Both the position numbers and the translations under genes were made by a program. Under the pieces are notes generated by a model. It was not told the origin of the DNA. It saw only the letters and a list, made by a program, of their open reading frames with translations, and searched no databases. From Microbacterium sp. CGR2 (GTDB lineage Bacteria > Actinomycetota > Actinomycetes > Actinomycetales > Microbacteriaceae): a stretch of DNA of 64,000 nucleotides. This document shows positions 8,225 to 16,504 of this stretch, one piece after another; position 1 is the stretch's first letter, and every line of letters starts with the position of its first letter. Location: contig NZ_RBHX01000001.1 in assembly GCF_003626735.1 (NCBI RefSeq), positions 1,426,001 through 1,490,000 of the forward strand, given 5' to 3'.

Positions 8225-9121
8225 TCAGTCGAGGGAGATGCCCCAGGTGAGGGCCCAGGACTCGTCCGGGGCGAGTCGACGGATGCCGATGCCGCTGTTC
8301 AACGCATCTGCCGGCGCGGTCATCGGCTCGATCGCGATCGCGAGATCCTGCCCCGGGTAATTGGTCGCCGTGTAGACCTGCACGAAGTCGAACCCTTCGC
8401 CCTGCCACAGCGTGACCCGTCTCCCGTCCGGCGCCGTCAGGGTGGTCCGCACCGAGCCGTCGGCGTCCCGGGTGAGGTCGGTGAATCCCGTGTCGAGGGT
8501 GACGTCCCCCACGCGAACGCCCTCGCGCAGAGCGGCATCGGCCGGATGGGCGCCCGTGGGCAGCATCCGCTCGTCGGTCTCGATGGCCGTCGCCGCCGGG
8601 ACCCGCAGCATGAGGTCGTGCGTGTCGACGTCGCCGATGCCGACGAACGGGTGCGTGCCCAGAGCCACCGGGGCTGCGGTGGCAGAGCGGTTCGTGAGGA
8701 CGTGCTCGACCGTGATGCCGGTGTCGGTGAGGGAGTAGGTGACGGATGTCTCGATCAGGTACGGGTAGCCCGTCTGGGGCACGACGGTCGCGCGCAGGGT
8801 GGCGGCAGCATCCGTCTGCTCGATCTCGTAGGCGGTGAAGCGCAGCAGCCCGTGACTGGCGTTGCCGAACTTCGGCTCGGTGACCGCCAGCTGGCGGGTG
8901 GTCCCCTCGTCGTCCCAGGCGCCGTCGCGGACACGGTTCGGCCAGGGGGTGAGGACGACGCCCGAGGCGGACGGAGTCGGCTCATCCTGCGGGTAGGGCG
9001 TCACGAGGTCGACGTCGCCGATGCGCAGCCCGCGGAGAGAAGCGCCGACTTGAGCGATCTGAGCCGACACGTCGCCTCGTCGAAGATGCACCTGAGTGCC
9101 GGTGGGAGAGAGGGAGTTCAC
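8225..9121 (-). CDS. Aldose 1-epimerase family protein
   Basis: The 298-residue product has the galactose-mutarotase fold pattern. It begins with VHLRRGDVSAQIAQVGASLRGL, then LTPWPNRVRDGAWDD (conserved N-R near residue 75), a GNASHGLLRF segment with the catalytic His, and LGTHPFVGIGD. The family interconverts alpha and beta sugar anomers. GTG at 9121 is selected because TACGAT lies 6 nt upstream on the coding strand, a leaderless arrangement, and because the longer frame upstream is not protein-like. It stands alone between the pump and the RNA helicase leader, so the sugar is unknown. Confidence 0.85.
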   Translation of the reverse strand: MNSLSPTGTQVHLRRGDVSAQIAQVGASLRGLRIGDVDLVTPYPQDEPTPSASGVVLTPWPNRVRDGAWDDEGTTRQLAVTEPKFGNASHGLLRFTAYEIEQTDAAATLRATVVPQTGYPYLIETSVTYSLTDTGITVEHVLTNRSATAAPVALGTHPFVGIGDVDTHDLMLRVPAATAIETDERMLPTGAHPADAALREGVRVGDVTLDTGFTDLTRDADGSVRTTLTAPDGRRVTLWQGEGFDFVQVYTATNYPGQDLAIAIEPMTAPADALNSGIGIRRLAPDESWALTWGISLD

Positions 9122-9127
9122 CTCGTT

Positions 9128-9133
9128 ATCGTA
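9128..9133 (-). promoter_or_regulatory. -10 hexamer, leaderless promoter of the aldose epimerase gene
   Basis: On the minus strand TACGAT is followed by six bases (AACGAG) and then GTG at 9121. This fits leaderless initiation and fixes the start codon. Confidence 0.45.
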
Positions 9134-9193
9134 CGGCGCGCGGAGCACTCTCTCAGGCGCGACCGGTAGACTCCTTCGGTCGGCTTCGGACAC

Positions 9194-9217
9194 CCGCGCA
9201 CAGCGCGGACGTTTTTG
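9194..9217 (+). terminator. Hairpin with T-tract in the helicase leader
   Basis: CCGCGC (9194-9199), loop ACA, GCGCGG (9203-9208), then ACGTTTTTG. This is a compact intrinsic-terminator shape reading toward the helicase gene about 170 bases downstream. If transcription starts upstream of it, it could act as an attenuator; otherwise it stops stray transcription. Confidence 0.45.
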
Positions 9218-9242
9218 TGTAAGAAGTGTGAGTCCAGGGGCC

Positions 9243-9367
9243 GATGGTGAACGTCGATCGACGTAAATCAACCATCACATGAATGGCCCCGGCCGCTGAC
9301 AGTCCGGACCCCGAGCTTGTCGGAGGGTGTCTGCGCGCGTGCGCAGCGCTGTTCTCGTGCTGAGAAC
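9243..9367 (+). promoter_or_regulatory. Structured 5' leader of the DEAD-box helicase gene
   Basis: Several perfect inverted repeats are packed here. ACGTCGATCGACGT at 9251-9264 is a 14-bp palindrome, flanked by GATGGT (9243-9248) and ACCATC (9271-9276). GTCCGGAC lies at 9302-9309. CTGCGC-GCGT-GCGCAG spans 9331-9346. GTTCTC-GTGCT-GAGAAC spans 9351-9367 and ends just before the ribosome-binding site AGAAGGA. Such a folded leader could let the helicase or temperature control its own mRNA. The regulatory role is inference. Confidence 0.45.
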
Positions 9368-9384
9368 CTAGAAGGACAACTGCA

Positions 9385-11697
9385 ATGCCCAAGAGCAAGA
9401 AGCCCCGCGGCGGCCGTCCGGCCGCCAACTTCGAACCGCGCTACGGCGCGAAGAAGACCTCTTTCCATGACCGCCACGCCGGTGGTGCCGCCCGCGACGG
9501 CGCGCGCCCCGAGCGCGGCGGACGGCCCGATACCGGTGACCGTCGCAGCGCACCTGCGGCCGGCGGCTACGACCGTCGTCCCGGAAGCCGAAGCGCGAGC
9601 CACCGCGGATACCGTCCCGCCGAGGCCGAATCCGGTGCGCCCAAGCAGCGCTGGACGGCCTCCGAGCGCGTCGGTCGCGATGAGGCCCGCAGCATCCGAA
9701 ACCGCGCCGAGTCCGGCCGCCGTGAGGCGCCGCACCACCGGGGCGACGAGCGTCCCCGTCGCGACGACCGCGCAGGGCAGCGGCCCACCGGTCCGGGAAC
9801 CTACCGCGACGAGCGTGGCGGCCAGCGTTCCGACCGCGACGAGCGTTCGCGGTCCACGGGCGGATCCGAGCGTCGCGGCTTCCGCGACAATGACCACCGC
9901 GACGGCGGCCGTCCGGTTCGCGACGATCGTCGCGGCCAGCGCCCGACCGGTCCCGGCAGCTACCGCGACGAGCGTGGCGGTCAGCGCCCCACCGGTGCCG
10001 GCAGCTACCGCGACGACCGTGGCGGCCAGCGCTTCGACCGCGACGAGCGTCCGCGTCGTGACGACCGTGGAACCGGGACCCAGGGTCGCGGCTACGACCG
10101 TCCGAACCGCGGTGGCGCCGATCGCCCGGAGCGCTCCTACGACGCTGATCGCGCGCGTCGGGCATTCGACCGCGACCGCACCCAGCGTTCGTTCGACGCC
10201 CCGCGTGATGAGCGTCCCCGTCGTGACGAGCGCACCTCGTCCGACCGCACCGAACGCCCCCGCTTCGATCGCGATTCCCGCGGTGGCGAGCGGACCCGAC
10301 CGTCGACCGGTGGCGCGTACCGCACCGATCGCGTGCGCCCGCTGACCTCGGACACCCGTGGTCGTCCGGCCCGCAACGATCGTCCGAGCCGCAACGACTG
10401 GAACGCGACGAGCGCCTCCGCGCCGACGACCGCGAAGTTCGAGCCGGGCGCTGACGTGGTGCACGACCGCCTCGAGGCGAAGTCCGTGGAGGCCGTCGAG
10501 GTCGACGGTGTGACCTTCGCCGACCTCAAGCTGGGTGCGAACATCGTCGAGACGCTCGCCAACATGGGAGCGGCGACCCCGTTCGCGATCCAAGCGGCGA
10601 GCATCCCGGCTGTCCTCGACGGGCGTGACGTGCTGGCCCGTGGCCGCACCGGCTCCGGCAAGACCATCGCGTTCGGTGCACCCCTGGTCGAGCGCGTGCT
10701 CCAGTCGCAGGCCGGAAAGCGTCGTGAGTTCGGTCGCTCCCCACGGGCGATCATCCTCGCCCCGACGCGAGAGCTCGCGCTGCAGATCGACCGCACGATT
10801 CAGCCGATCGCCCGCAGCGTCGGCCTGTTCACCACCCAGATCTACGGCGGCGTGCCCCAGGGGCGCCAGGTCGGAGCGCTCAAGAAGGGCGTCGACATCG
10901 TGATCGGCACCCCCGGCCGCGTCGAGGACCTCATCAATCAGGGCAAGCTCGACCTCTCCGACTGCCGCACCGCGGTGCTCGACGAGGCCGACCACATGTG
11001 CGAGCTCGGATTCGTCGAGCCGGTGCAGCGCATCCTGCGGCACACCGCCGACGGCAGCCAGAAGCTTTTGTTCTCGGCGACGCTGGACCGTGAGGTCGCG
11101 GCTCTCGTCGATGAGTTCCTGATCGACCCGGCGGTCTTCGAAGTGGCCGGCGAAGACCAGGGATCCAGCACGATCGAGCACCGCGTTCTCGTGATCGAGC
11201 ACCGGGACAAGGCAGAGATCCTCACGTCGCTCGTCGATCGCGAGGGCAAGACGCTCGTCTTCGCCCGTACCCGCGCGTACGCCGACATGCTTGCCGAGCA
11301 GTTCGACGACGCCGGCATCCCCGCGGTTTCGTTGCACGGTGACCTGAACCAGGCGAAGCGCACGCGCAACCTGGAGCGGCTCACCTCGGGACGCGTCAAC
11401 GTTCTGGTGGCCACGGATGTCGCGGCCCGCGGCATCCACGTCGACGACATCGATCTGGTCGTTCAGGCCGATGCGCCTGACGAGTACAAGACGTACCTGC
11501 ACCGCTCCGGTCGTACCGGTCGTGCCGGTCGGTCGGGTCGCGTCGTCACGCTGATCACGCGCCAGCGTCAGCGTCGCATGACCGAGTTGCTCGACCGCGC
11601 CGAGATCGATGCGCCGTTCGAGAACGCGCGTCTCGACGACGACATCATCGAGGAGATCGCCGGTCGCGTGCCGACCGCGGCAGACCTGACCGCCTGA
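9385..11697 (+). CDS. DEAD-box RNA helicase with long disordered N-terminal extension
   Basis: The 770-residue protein has two parts. Residues 1 to about 375 are low-complexity and rich in Arg, Asp and Gly, with repeated RDERGGQRPTGxGSYRD units. Residues about 377-760 form a complete helicase core. It contains the Q-motif region (ATPFAIQAASIP), motif I (RTGSGKT), Ia (APTREL), Ib (GTPGR), II (DEAD), III (SAT), V (ATDVAARGIHVDD) and VI (HRSGRTGRAG). DEAD-box proteins unwind short RNA duplexes, typically in ribosome assembly, mRNA decay or cold adaptation. The extension is at the N-terminus rather than the usual C-terminal tail. ATG 9385 follows AGAAGGA. It is monocistronic and ends at a strong bidirectional hairpin. 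Confidence 0.92.
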   Translation: MPKSKKPRGGRPAANFEPRYGAKKTSFHDRHAGGAARDGARPERGGRPDTGDRRSAPAAGGYDRRPGSRSASHRGYRPAEAESGAPKQRWTASERVGRDEARSIRNRAESGRREAPHHRGDERPRRDDRAGQRPTGPGTYRDERGGQRSDRDERSRSTGGSERRGFRDNDHRDGGRPVRDDRRGQRPTGPGSYRDERGGQRPTGAGSYRDDRGGQRFDRDERPRRDDRGTGTQGRGYDRPNRGGADRPERSYDADRARRAFDRDRTQRSFDAPRDERPRRDERTSSDRTERPRFDRDSRGGERTRPSTGGAYRTDRVRPLTSDTRGRPARNDRPSRNDWNATSASAPTTAKFEPGADVVHDRLEAKSVEAVEVDGVTFADLKLGANIVETLANMGAATPFAIQAASIPAVLDGRDVLARGRTGSGKTIAFGAPLVERVLQSQAGKRREFGRSPRAIILAPTRELALQIDRTIQPIARSVGLFTTQIYGGVPQGRQVGALKKGVDIVIGTPGRVEDLINQGKLDLSDCRTAVLDEADHMCELGFVEPVQRILRHTADGSQKLLFSATLDREVAALVDEFLIDPAVFEVAGEDQGSSTIEHRVLVIEHRDKAEILTSLVDREGKTLVFARTRAYADMLAEQFDDAGIPAVSLHGDLNQAKRTRNLERLTSGRVNVLVATDVAARGIHVDDIDLVVQADAPDEYKTYLHRSGRTGRAGRSGRVVTLITRQRQRRMTELLDRAEIDAPFENARLDDDIIEEIAGRVPTAADLTA
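9773..10060 (+). repeat. In-gene Arg/Asp/Gly repeats of the helicase N-terminus
   Basis: Three units related to GQRPTGPGxYRDERGGQR occur at about residues 130-147, 184-201 and 202-215. They are linked by shorter DRDERPRRDDRG segments, and the repetition is visible at the DNA level too. The composition predicts an unstructured, RNA-binding and possibly phase-separating tail. Confidence 0.7.
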
Positions 11698-11735
11698 GCC
11701 AGAGGCCGCTCGCGCCGCCCGTGAGGCGCTGCTTC

Positions 11736-11799
11736 GGAGGAGATCTGCACTGCGGAGGACCGATTCTTCGGAATCAGCCTCCCGTGTGCAGGTCTCCTT
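11736..11799. terminator. Bidirectional stem-loop terminator with inner UUCG hairpin
   Basis: The arms at 11736-11750 and 11785-11799 pair over 15 bp with two G-U wobbles. Inside them GATTC-TTCG-GAATC (11762-11775) forms a second hairpin with a UUCG loop. The structure lies between the convergent helicase and YaeQ genes. Confidence 0.6.
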
Positions 11800-11852
11800 C
11801 GTCGTGCGGGCGCGGCGGAGTCCGCCGGCCGCGGTCGAGTCGCGCGGCGGGG

Positions 11853-12392
11853 CTATCCGAGCTCGTGCTCATGGATCGCCGTCGTGACGCTCGTGCCGTT
11901 CAGGTCGAGGTACAGCACCTGCTCCGTGACCGTGAGAGTGGCGGTGTTCCGCCGCTCGATCAGCGCGGATGCCGCGTCGATGAACCCCGGGTCGAAACTG
12001 TAGACGCGGATCGCGTCGGACCGGTGGATCTTCTTGCCCACCCACGACGCCATCACCTTCGCGGGGTCGCGATGCGTGTAGACCACGGTGCGCTCGGCGA
12101 GCCGGCTGCCGTAATGCAGGCGTTCCGCATCGGGTGCGCCGATCTCGATCCAGGCGGTGATCTGCCCGGTCATGTCGCGCGCGAGGACGGCCGGTTCCTC
12201 GGTCGATGAGATGCCGTCGCCGAACGCGATCCCCTCGGTGTGCTCGAGTCCGTGGGCGAGGACGCGCGTGAGCATGTACGCGCCGGTCTCCGACGGATGC
12301 CGCGCCACACGCAGTGAGTAGTCCTCGTAGACCCCGCGATCCATGTCAGCCAGTTGAACGTCGAAGGTGTGCATGGTGGAGCCGGTAGCCAT
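11853..12392 (-). CDS. YaeQ family protein
   Basis: The 179-residue product matches the YaeQ pattern along its whole length. It shows the ADMDRGVYEDYSLRVARHPSET start, LARDMTGQITAWIEIGAPD, VVYTHRDPAKV, and a C-terminal beta-rich LTVTEQVLYLDL segment. YaeQ proteins have a PD-(D/E)xK nuclease-like fold; their biological role is not settled. ATG 12392 is used because family members begin about 15 residues before the ADMDR motif. An in-frame ATG at 12374 is possible. On the coding strand TAGGCT lies 8 nt upstream, suggesting a leaderless transcript. It is convergent with the helicase gene. Confidence 0.85.
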   Translation of the reverse strand: MATGSTMHTFDVQLADMDRGVYEDYSLRVARHPSETGAYMLTRVLAHGLEHTEGIAFGDGISSTEEPAVLARDMTGQITAWIEIGAPDAERLHYGSRLAERTVVYTHRDPAKVMASWVGKKIHRSDAIRVYSFDPGFIDAASALIERRNTATLTVTEQVLYLDLNGTSVTTAIHEHELG

Positions 12393-12400
12393 AACCGAGA

Positions 12401-12406
12401 AGCCTA
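12401..12406 (-). promoter_or_regulatory. -10 hexamer, probable leaderless promoter of the YaeQ gene
   Basis: On the minus strand TAGGCT is followed 8 nt later by ATG at 12392, with no ribosome-binding site between. Confidence 0.35.
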
Positions 12407-12441
12407 CGCCGCGCCGGGGCTCACTGACGCCGAGCGCGCGG

Positions 12442-13599
12442 TCATCTCGCTGCGGCTTCGCGAGCGACGGCGTCCGTGCTGCTCAGGACGATGCGGATCG
12501 CACCGGCATCCGCGGGAACGGTCGGGTCGAGATCCGTGGCGAGTGCGAAGCGCGTCAGCCGATTCAGCACCGTGTTGCGGTGGCAGTAGAGCGCTGCTGC
12601 GGTGCGGGTGACGGATCCGTTGCCGAGGTACTCGCGCACCGCCTCGATCAGCAGACTCTGCTCGCGTTCCGGTAGAGCGTGGAGCGCTTCGAGAGCCTGA
12701 CGCGAATACGCGCGGGCGACGGTGCCGAATCGGTCTGTGAAGAGACGATCCCAGTGACGCTCGAGCATTGCGGCTCGGTTCGCGGCGTCGACCAGTGCGG
12801 CGAGGTCTCGCGCCACTCTCCACAGCGCGCCGATCTCTTCGGCTCCCTGCGCGATCGGGGGAAGACCCACGGGCAGGGAGCGGAGCGCCTCGAGCTCCCG
12901 CGCCGACAGCGAGGCGGCGTCGAGGATGGCGAACTCAGAGCCGTCCAGACGGTCGACCGGCACGGAGGGGAACAGCGTGCGCATGCCGGTGCGGAATTCT
13001 GCGGCGAACGGCATGCTGCCCACCACGACCAGGAACGAGCCGACCGGATCGAGGCCGAGGGATTCCGCCGCCTGACGGGGAAGACGGACGTCGCGGCTGC
13101 CATCCTCGAGCAGCCGACGCAGCAGGAACGCCCGAGCGAGTTCCAGCTCTCGATCCATGTCGGCGAGTTCGGCCATGTAGCCCGCATGGACGTTCATGGT
13201 GTGCACTTCGACGGCATCCCAGATCGTGACGACCTCATCGGCGAACGCCGGGAGGTCCTCTTCCGCCACGTAACCGCGCATCGCGTTCCACAGGAACCGG
13301 AAGTCCATGCGAACCGCCCGAAGGAGCGAATCCAAGGGGATGCCCTGACGCGCGCGCCGGCGCCCCAGCCGTTCGGAGTGCGCCATCAACTGGGCGTCCA
13401 GGTCGGCTCCGATGATCAGCCCGAAGAGCATCTCCAGTGAGGCTCGAGCGGCGCGGAACAACTCCGCGTCGTCGATCACGGATTCGAGGTATCCGGAGAT
13501 CGCTCGGACATCGTGCACGTAACGCCACGCGACCTCGTCGATCTCGGAAAGACATGACTCGGCGATCTGTGCCGCGAACGTCCGACGCTGGTTATGCAT
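12442..13599 (-). CDS. PucR/CdaR-type helix-turn-helix regulator
   Basis: The 385-residue regulator has a long N-terminal helical sensor region, a central GGDEF-like CdaR-type segment, and a C-terminal PucR helix-turn-helix. The last includes the family hallmark YLGNGSVTRTAAALYCHRNT around residues 335-355, with N-x-x-x-T-A-A-x-L-x-x-H-R-N-T-V. Such proteins activate or repress purine, amino-acid or sugar-acid catabolism in response to a pathway compound. ATG 13599 is chosen because TACACT sits 6 nt upstream. GTG 13605 would overlap that spacing. It is divergent from the seven-gene catabolic operon starting at 13724 and is its obvious candidate regulator. Confidence 0.88.
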   Translation of the reverse strand: MHNQRRTFAAQIAESCLSEIDEVAWRYVHDVRAISGYLESVIDDAELFRAARASLEMLFGLIIGADLDAQLMAHSERLGRRRARQGIPLDSLLRAVRMDFRFLWNAMRGYVAEEDLPAFADEVVTIWDAVEVHTMNVHAGYMAELADMDRELELARAFLLRRLLEDGSRDVRLPRQAAESLGLDPVGSFLVVVGSMPFAAEFRTGMRTLFPSVPVDRLDGSEFAILDAASLSARELEALRSLPVGLPPIAQGAEEIGALWRVARDLAALVDAANRAAMLERHWDRLFTDRFGTVARAYSRQALEALHALPEREQSLLIEAVREYLGNGSVTRTAAALYCHRNTVLNRLTRFALATDLDPTVPADAGAIRIVLSSTDAVAREAAAR

Positions 13600-13605
13600 C
13601 TGCAC

Positions 13606-13647
13606 AGTGTAGGCGCGAATCTCGCGGCGTTCATCGGTTGTTCGCGC
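13606..13647. promoter_or_regulatory. Divergent promoter/operator region of the catabolic operon
   Basis: TACACT on the minus strand (13611-13606) is the -10 candidate for the regulator gene. Next to it GCGCGAA (13613-13619) and TTCGCGC (13641-13647) form a perfect 7-bp inverted repeat spaced by 21 bases, or two helical turns between centres plus a little. It is a plausible PucR-family operator. Nothing else in the 124-base gap stands out. Confidence 0.35.
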
Positions 13648-13723
13648 AGCATTTCGCTACCAGCATGGAAGACGCTGCCTGCGAAGCGCCCCTCGGCGGC
13701 ATCCACACATTCAACGGAGACCC

Positions 13724-15016
13724 ATGAAGCTGACCAGCGAAATCGCCGAAAAGATCTGTGCGGCCGTCGATGCGGCCTTCGACCAGCAGATCGCCTTCAC
13801 TCAGGAACTCGTTCGGCATCGTTCCTTGCGCACGAGGGAAGCGTCGGCCCAGGACCTCCTGTGCGAGGCGATGCGTGAACGCGGACTCGAGATGGATCGG
13901 TGGGATCTCGATCCGTCCGAACTCGCCGAGCATCCGGGCGCCGGGCCCGTGGCCGTGTCGTACGAGAACGTCGGCAACGTCGTCGGCACGTACACGCCCG
14001 CGTCCGAGGAAGGGCGTTCGCTGATCCTGAACGGGCACGTCGACGTGGTGCCGGAGGGGCCGCACGAGGAGTGGTCTCGGTCGCCCTGGGATGCGCCGGT
14101 GATCGACGGCTGGCTTTACGGGCGTGGGAGTGGCGACATGAAGGCGGGCCTCGCCGCGAATCTGTTCGCCTTCGACGCCCTCCGCACGGCGGGACTCGAG
14201 CCGACCGGGCGGATCCATTTCCAGTCCGTGGTGGAGGAGGAGTGCACCGGCAACGGATCGCTGTCTGCGCTGCAGCGGGGCTATCGTGCCGACGCGGTGA
14301 TCATCCCTGAGCCCGAGGAGGACATGCTCGTCCGGGCCAACGTCGGCGTGATCTGGTTCACGGTGCGCGTCGCGGGGCGACCGACGCATCCGCGCGAGAT
14401 GAGTGCCGGTTTCAACGCGATCGACGCCGCGCACCATGTGATGGAGCGGCTCCGAGAGGTCGAGACCCGATGGAACTCCGAGAAGTCGGCGCATCGGTAC
14501 TTCGAAGACCTCGACCACCCCATCAACTTCAACCTCGGCGGCATCCGCGGCGGTGACTGGCCGTCGAGCGTGCCGGCGTGGTGCGAGCTCGACGTGCGCA
14601 TCGCGCTGTATCCAGGTGTGACGGCGGACGCGGCATGGGCGGAGATCGAGGAGTGCCTCGCCTCGATCGAGGTCGACGAATCCGGGAACCCCGTCGAGGC
14701 GGTCGCGACCCGCAATGGTTTCTACGCCGAGGGTTACGTCCTCGAGGAGGGCACTGATGCGGAGTCGACTCTGCGTGATGTGCATCGCGAGGTCTTCGGC
14801 GACGAGCTGCGCACGTTCACCACACCCGGATACCTCGACGGACGGGTTTTCGCGCTCTACGCCGATACTCCGGCACTCGTTTACGGGCCCGTCTCCGAGG
14901 CGATCCACGGATACGACGAGCGCGTCGACGTGGAGTCGGTCCGGCGGATTACCAAGTCGATCGCCCTGTTCATCGCACAATGGTGCGGCGTGACTGTGCA
15001 GATGCACACGGACTGA
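13724..15016 (+). CDS. M20 family deacylase (ArgE/DapE type)
   Basis: The 430-residue enzyme has the M20 zinc peptidase plan. The first metal ligand is in ILNGHVDVVPEG (about residue 105), with bridging Asp in GRGSGDMKAG (about 140). The catalytic Glu pair is in VVEEECTGNGS (about 172-176), followed by EPEEDMLVRANVG. The last His is in YGPVSEAIHGYDERV. The dimerisation domain lies between. ArgE/DapE enzymes hydrolyse N-acyl or N-succinyl amino acids to the free amine. It is the first gene of the operon, 96 bases before the transporter, so it may act on the imported substrate. The exact acyl group is not predictable. Confidence 0.88.
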   Translation: MKLTSEIAEKICAAVDAAFDQQIAFTQELVRHRSLRTREASAQDLLCEAMRERGLEMDRWDLDPSELAEHPGAGPVAVSYENVGNVVGTYTPASEEGRSLILNGHVDVVPEGPHEEWSRSPWDAPVIDGWLYGRGSGDMKAGLAANLFAFDALRTAGLEPTGRIHFQSVVEEECTGNGSLSALQRGYRADAVIIPEPEEDMLVRANVGVIWFTVRVAGRPTHPREMSAGFNAIDAAHHVMERLREVETRWNSEKSAHRYFEDLDHPINFNLGGIRGGDWPSSVPAWCELDVRIALYPGVTADAAWAEIEECLASIEVDESGNPVEAVATRNGFYAEGYVLEEGTDAESTLRDVHREVFGDELRTFTTPGYLDGRVFALYADTPALVYGPVSEAIHGYDERVDVESVRRITKSIALFIAQWCGVTVQMHTD

Positions 15017-15025
15017 CCGAAACTG

Positions 15026-15040
15026 AGGGAATATATCCCT
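15026..15040. promoter_or_regulatory. A/T-rich inverted repeat before the transporter gene
   Basis: AGGGA-ATATA-TCCCT forms a 5-bp inverted repeat around an A/T core, rare in this G/C-rich DNA. It lies in the 96-base gap between the deacylase and transporter genes. It could be a regulator site or internal promoter. CCCGGGC and the nearby GGGCATTCGCCC may form a small hairpin just downstream. Confidence 0.3.
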
Positions 15041-15112
15041 TGTCGCCCGGGCATTCGCCCCCACAGAGTAGTTCTCACCCGCAAAACTCACCCTCACTCC
15101 CTCGGAGGATCC

Positions 15113-16504
15113 GTGTCCGCCACATCCCCATCGGCCTCGTCGTCGGCCGAATCAGGTCGCCTCGACCGAGCCAAAATGCGCAAGATCGCGACCGCCAGTG
15201 TCATCGGGACCACGGTCGAGTGGTACGACCTGTTCCTGTTCGGCACCGCCTCGGCGCTCGTGTTCAACCAGGTGTTCTTCCCCGATCTCGACCCCGCCGT
15301 CGGCACGATCCTCGCGTTCCTCACGTTCGCATCCGCGTACCTCGCGCGAATCGTCGGGGCCATCCTCTTCGGCCACTTCGGAGACCGGCTCGGCCGCAAA
15401 TCCATGCTGCTCATCTCTTTGATCACGATGGGAGCGGCGACGCTCGCGATCGGGCTCATCCCCGACTTCGCCACCATCGGCATCGCCGCACCGTTCATCC
15501 TGCTCACGCTGCGCGTCATCCAGGGTCTCGCACTCGGTGGCGAATGGGGCGGCGCGGTTCTCATGACCGTCGAGCACGCGCCCCCCGCCAAGCGCGGGTG
15601 GTACGGATCGCTCGTGCAGGTGGGTGTGCCGGCGGGAACTCTCATCGCCAACATGGCGTTCCTCATCGTCACCGCCATGGTCGATGACGAGGCTCTCGTA
15701 TCGTGGGGATGGCGCGTGCCGTTCATCGGTTCGATCGTCCTCGTCGCGGTGGGCATCTACATCCGGTTGAACATCGAGGAGACGCCCAGCTTCCGCAAGG
15801 TGCGCGAGCGCGGTGCCAAGGCCAAGCTCCCCTTCGCCTACCTGATGCGCCACTACTGGAAGCAGGTGCTGCTCGGTGGCGTCGCGACCCTGTCGACCGG
15901 ATCGACCTTCACCTTGCTGGTGGCCTCCGGAGTCAACTACGGCACCTCGGAACTCGGTCATTCCAACGATCTGATGCTCTGGGCCGTGCTGGTCGCCTGT
16001 ATCGTCGCACTCTTCGCAATCCCTGCCTTCGGTCGCCTCTCCGATCGGGTCGGCCGCAAGCCCGTGATCGCCGCCGGCATCATCGCCGAGATCGTGCTCG
16101 CCTTCCCCTTCTTCTGGCTCCTCGACACCGGGATCGACGCGATGGTCTTCGTCGCCTACGCCCTGATGATGCTGGCGTTCTCGGCCAACTACGGACCGAT
16201 CGCGACCTTCCTCGCCGAGCTCTTCGGATCCAAGGTGCGGTACTCGGGACTCTCGGTGGCCTATATGCTCTCCGGTCTGCTCGGATCGGCGATCACCCCC
16301 GCGGTCACCGTCGCGCTGCTGTCGATGACGGGCCAGAGCTCCTCGATCGCCTGGTACGTCGGCGGTGCCGCTGTGCTTTCCCTGATCGCGCTGTTCCTCC
16401 TCGCGGAGGGTCTGCACAAGAACATCGACATCGTGGGTGCCGATGACTCGACCGGCGGCGATGAGCCGATCCGCGGCGACCTCTCGGAGACGGTCGGGAG
16501 ATGA
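15113..16504 (+). CDS. MFS transporter, metabolite:H+ symporter (MHS) family
   Basis: The 463-residue protein has 12 predicted membrane helices and MHS-family signatures. These are GTTVEWYDLFLFGTASALVF in helix 1, the MFS loop motif GHFGDRLGRK, and LALGGEWGGAVL. A second half has the loop GRLSDRVGRKP. MHS transporters import carboxylates and amino-acid-like compounds with protons. GTG 15113 follows CGGAGGA. Its stop overlaps the next gene's ATG (ATGA). As the only transporter in the operon it is the likely uptake system for the pathway substrate. Confidence 0.9.
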   Translation: MSATSPSASSSAESGRLDRAKMRKIATASVIGTTVEWYDLFLFGTASALVFNQVFFPDLDPAVGTILAFLTFASAYLARIVGAILFGHFGDRLGRKSMLLISLITMGAATLAIGLIPDFATIGIAAPFILLTLRVIQGLALGGEWGGAVLMTVEHAPPAKRGWYGSLVQVGVPAGTLIANMAFLIVTAMVDDEALVSWGWRVPFIGSIVLVAVGIYIRLNIEETPSFRKVRERGAKAKLPFAYLMRHYWKQVLLGGVATLSTGSTFTLLVASGVNYGTSELGHSNDLMLWAVLVACIVALFAIPAFGRLSDRVGRKPVIAAGIIAEIVLAFPFFWLLDTGIDAMVFVAYALMMLAFSANYGPIATFLAELFGSKVRYSGLSVAYMLSGLLGSAITPAVTVALLSMTGQSSSIAWYVGGAAVLSLIALFLLAEGLHKNIDIVGADDSTGGDEPIRGDLSETVGR

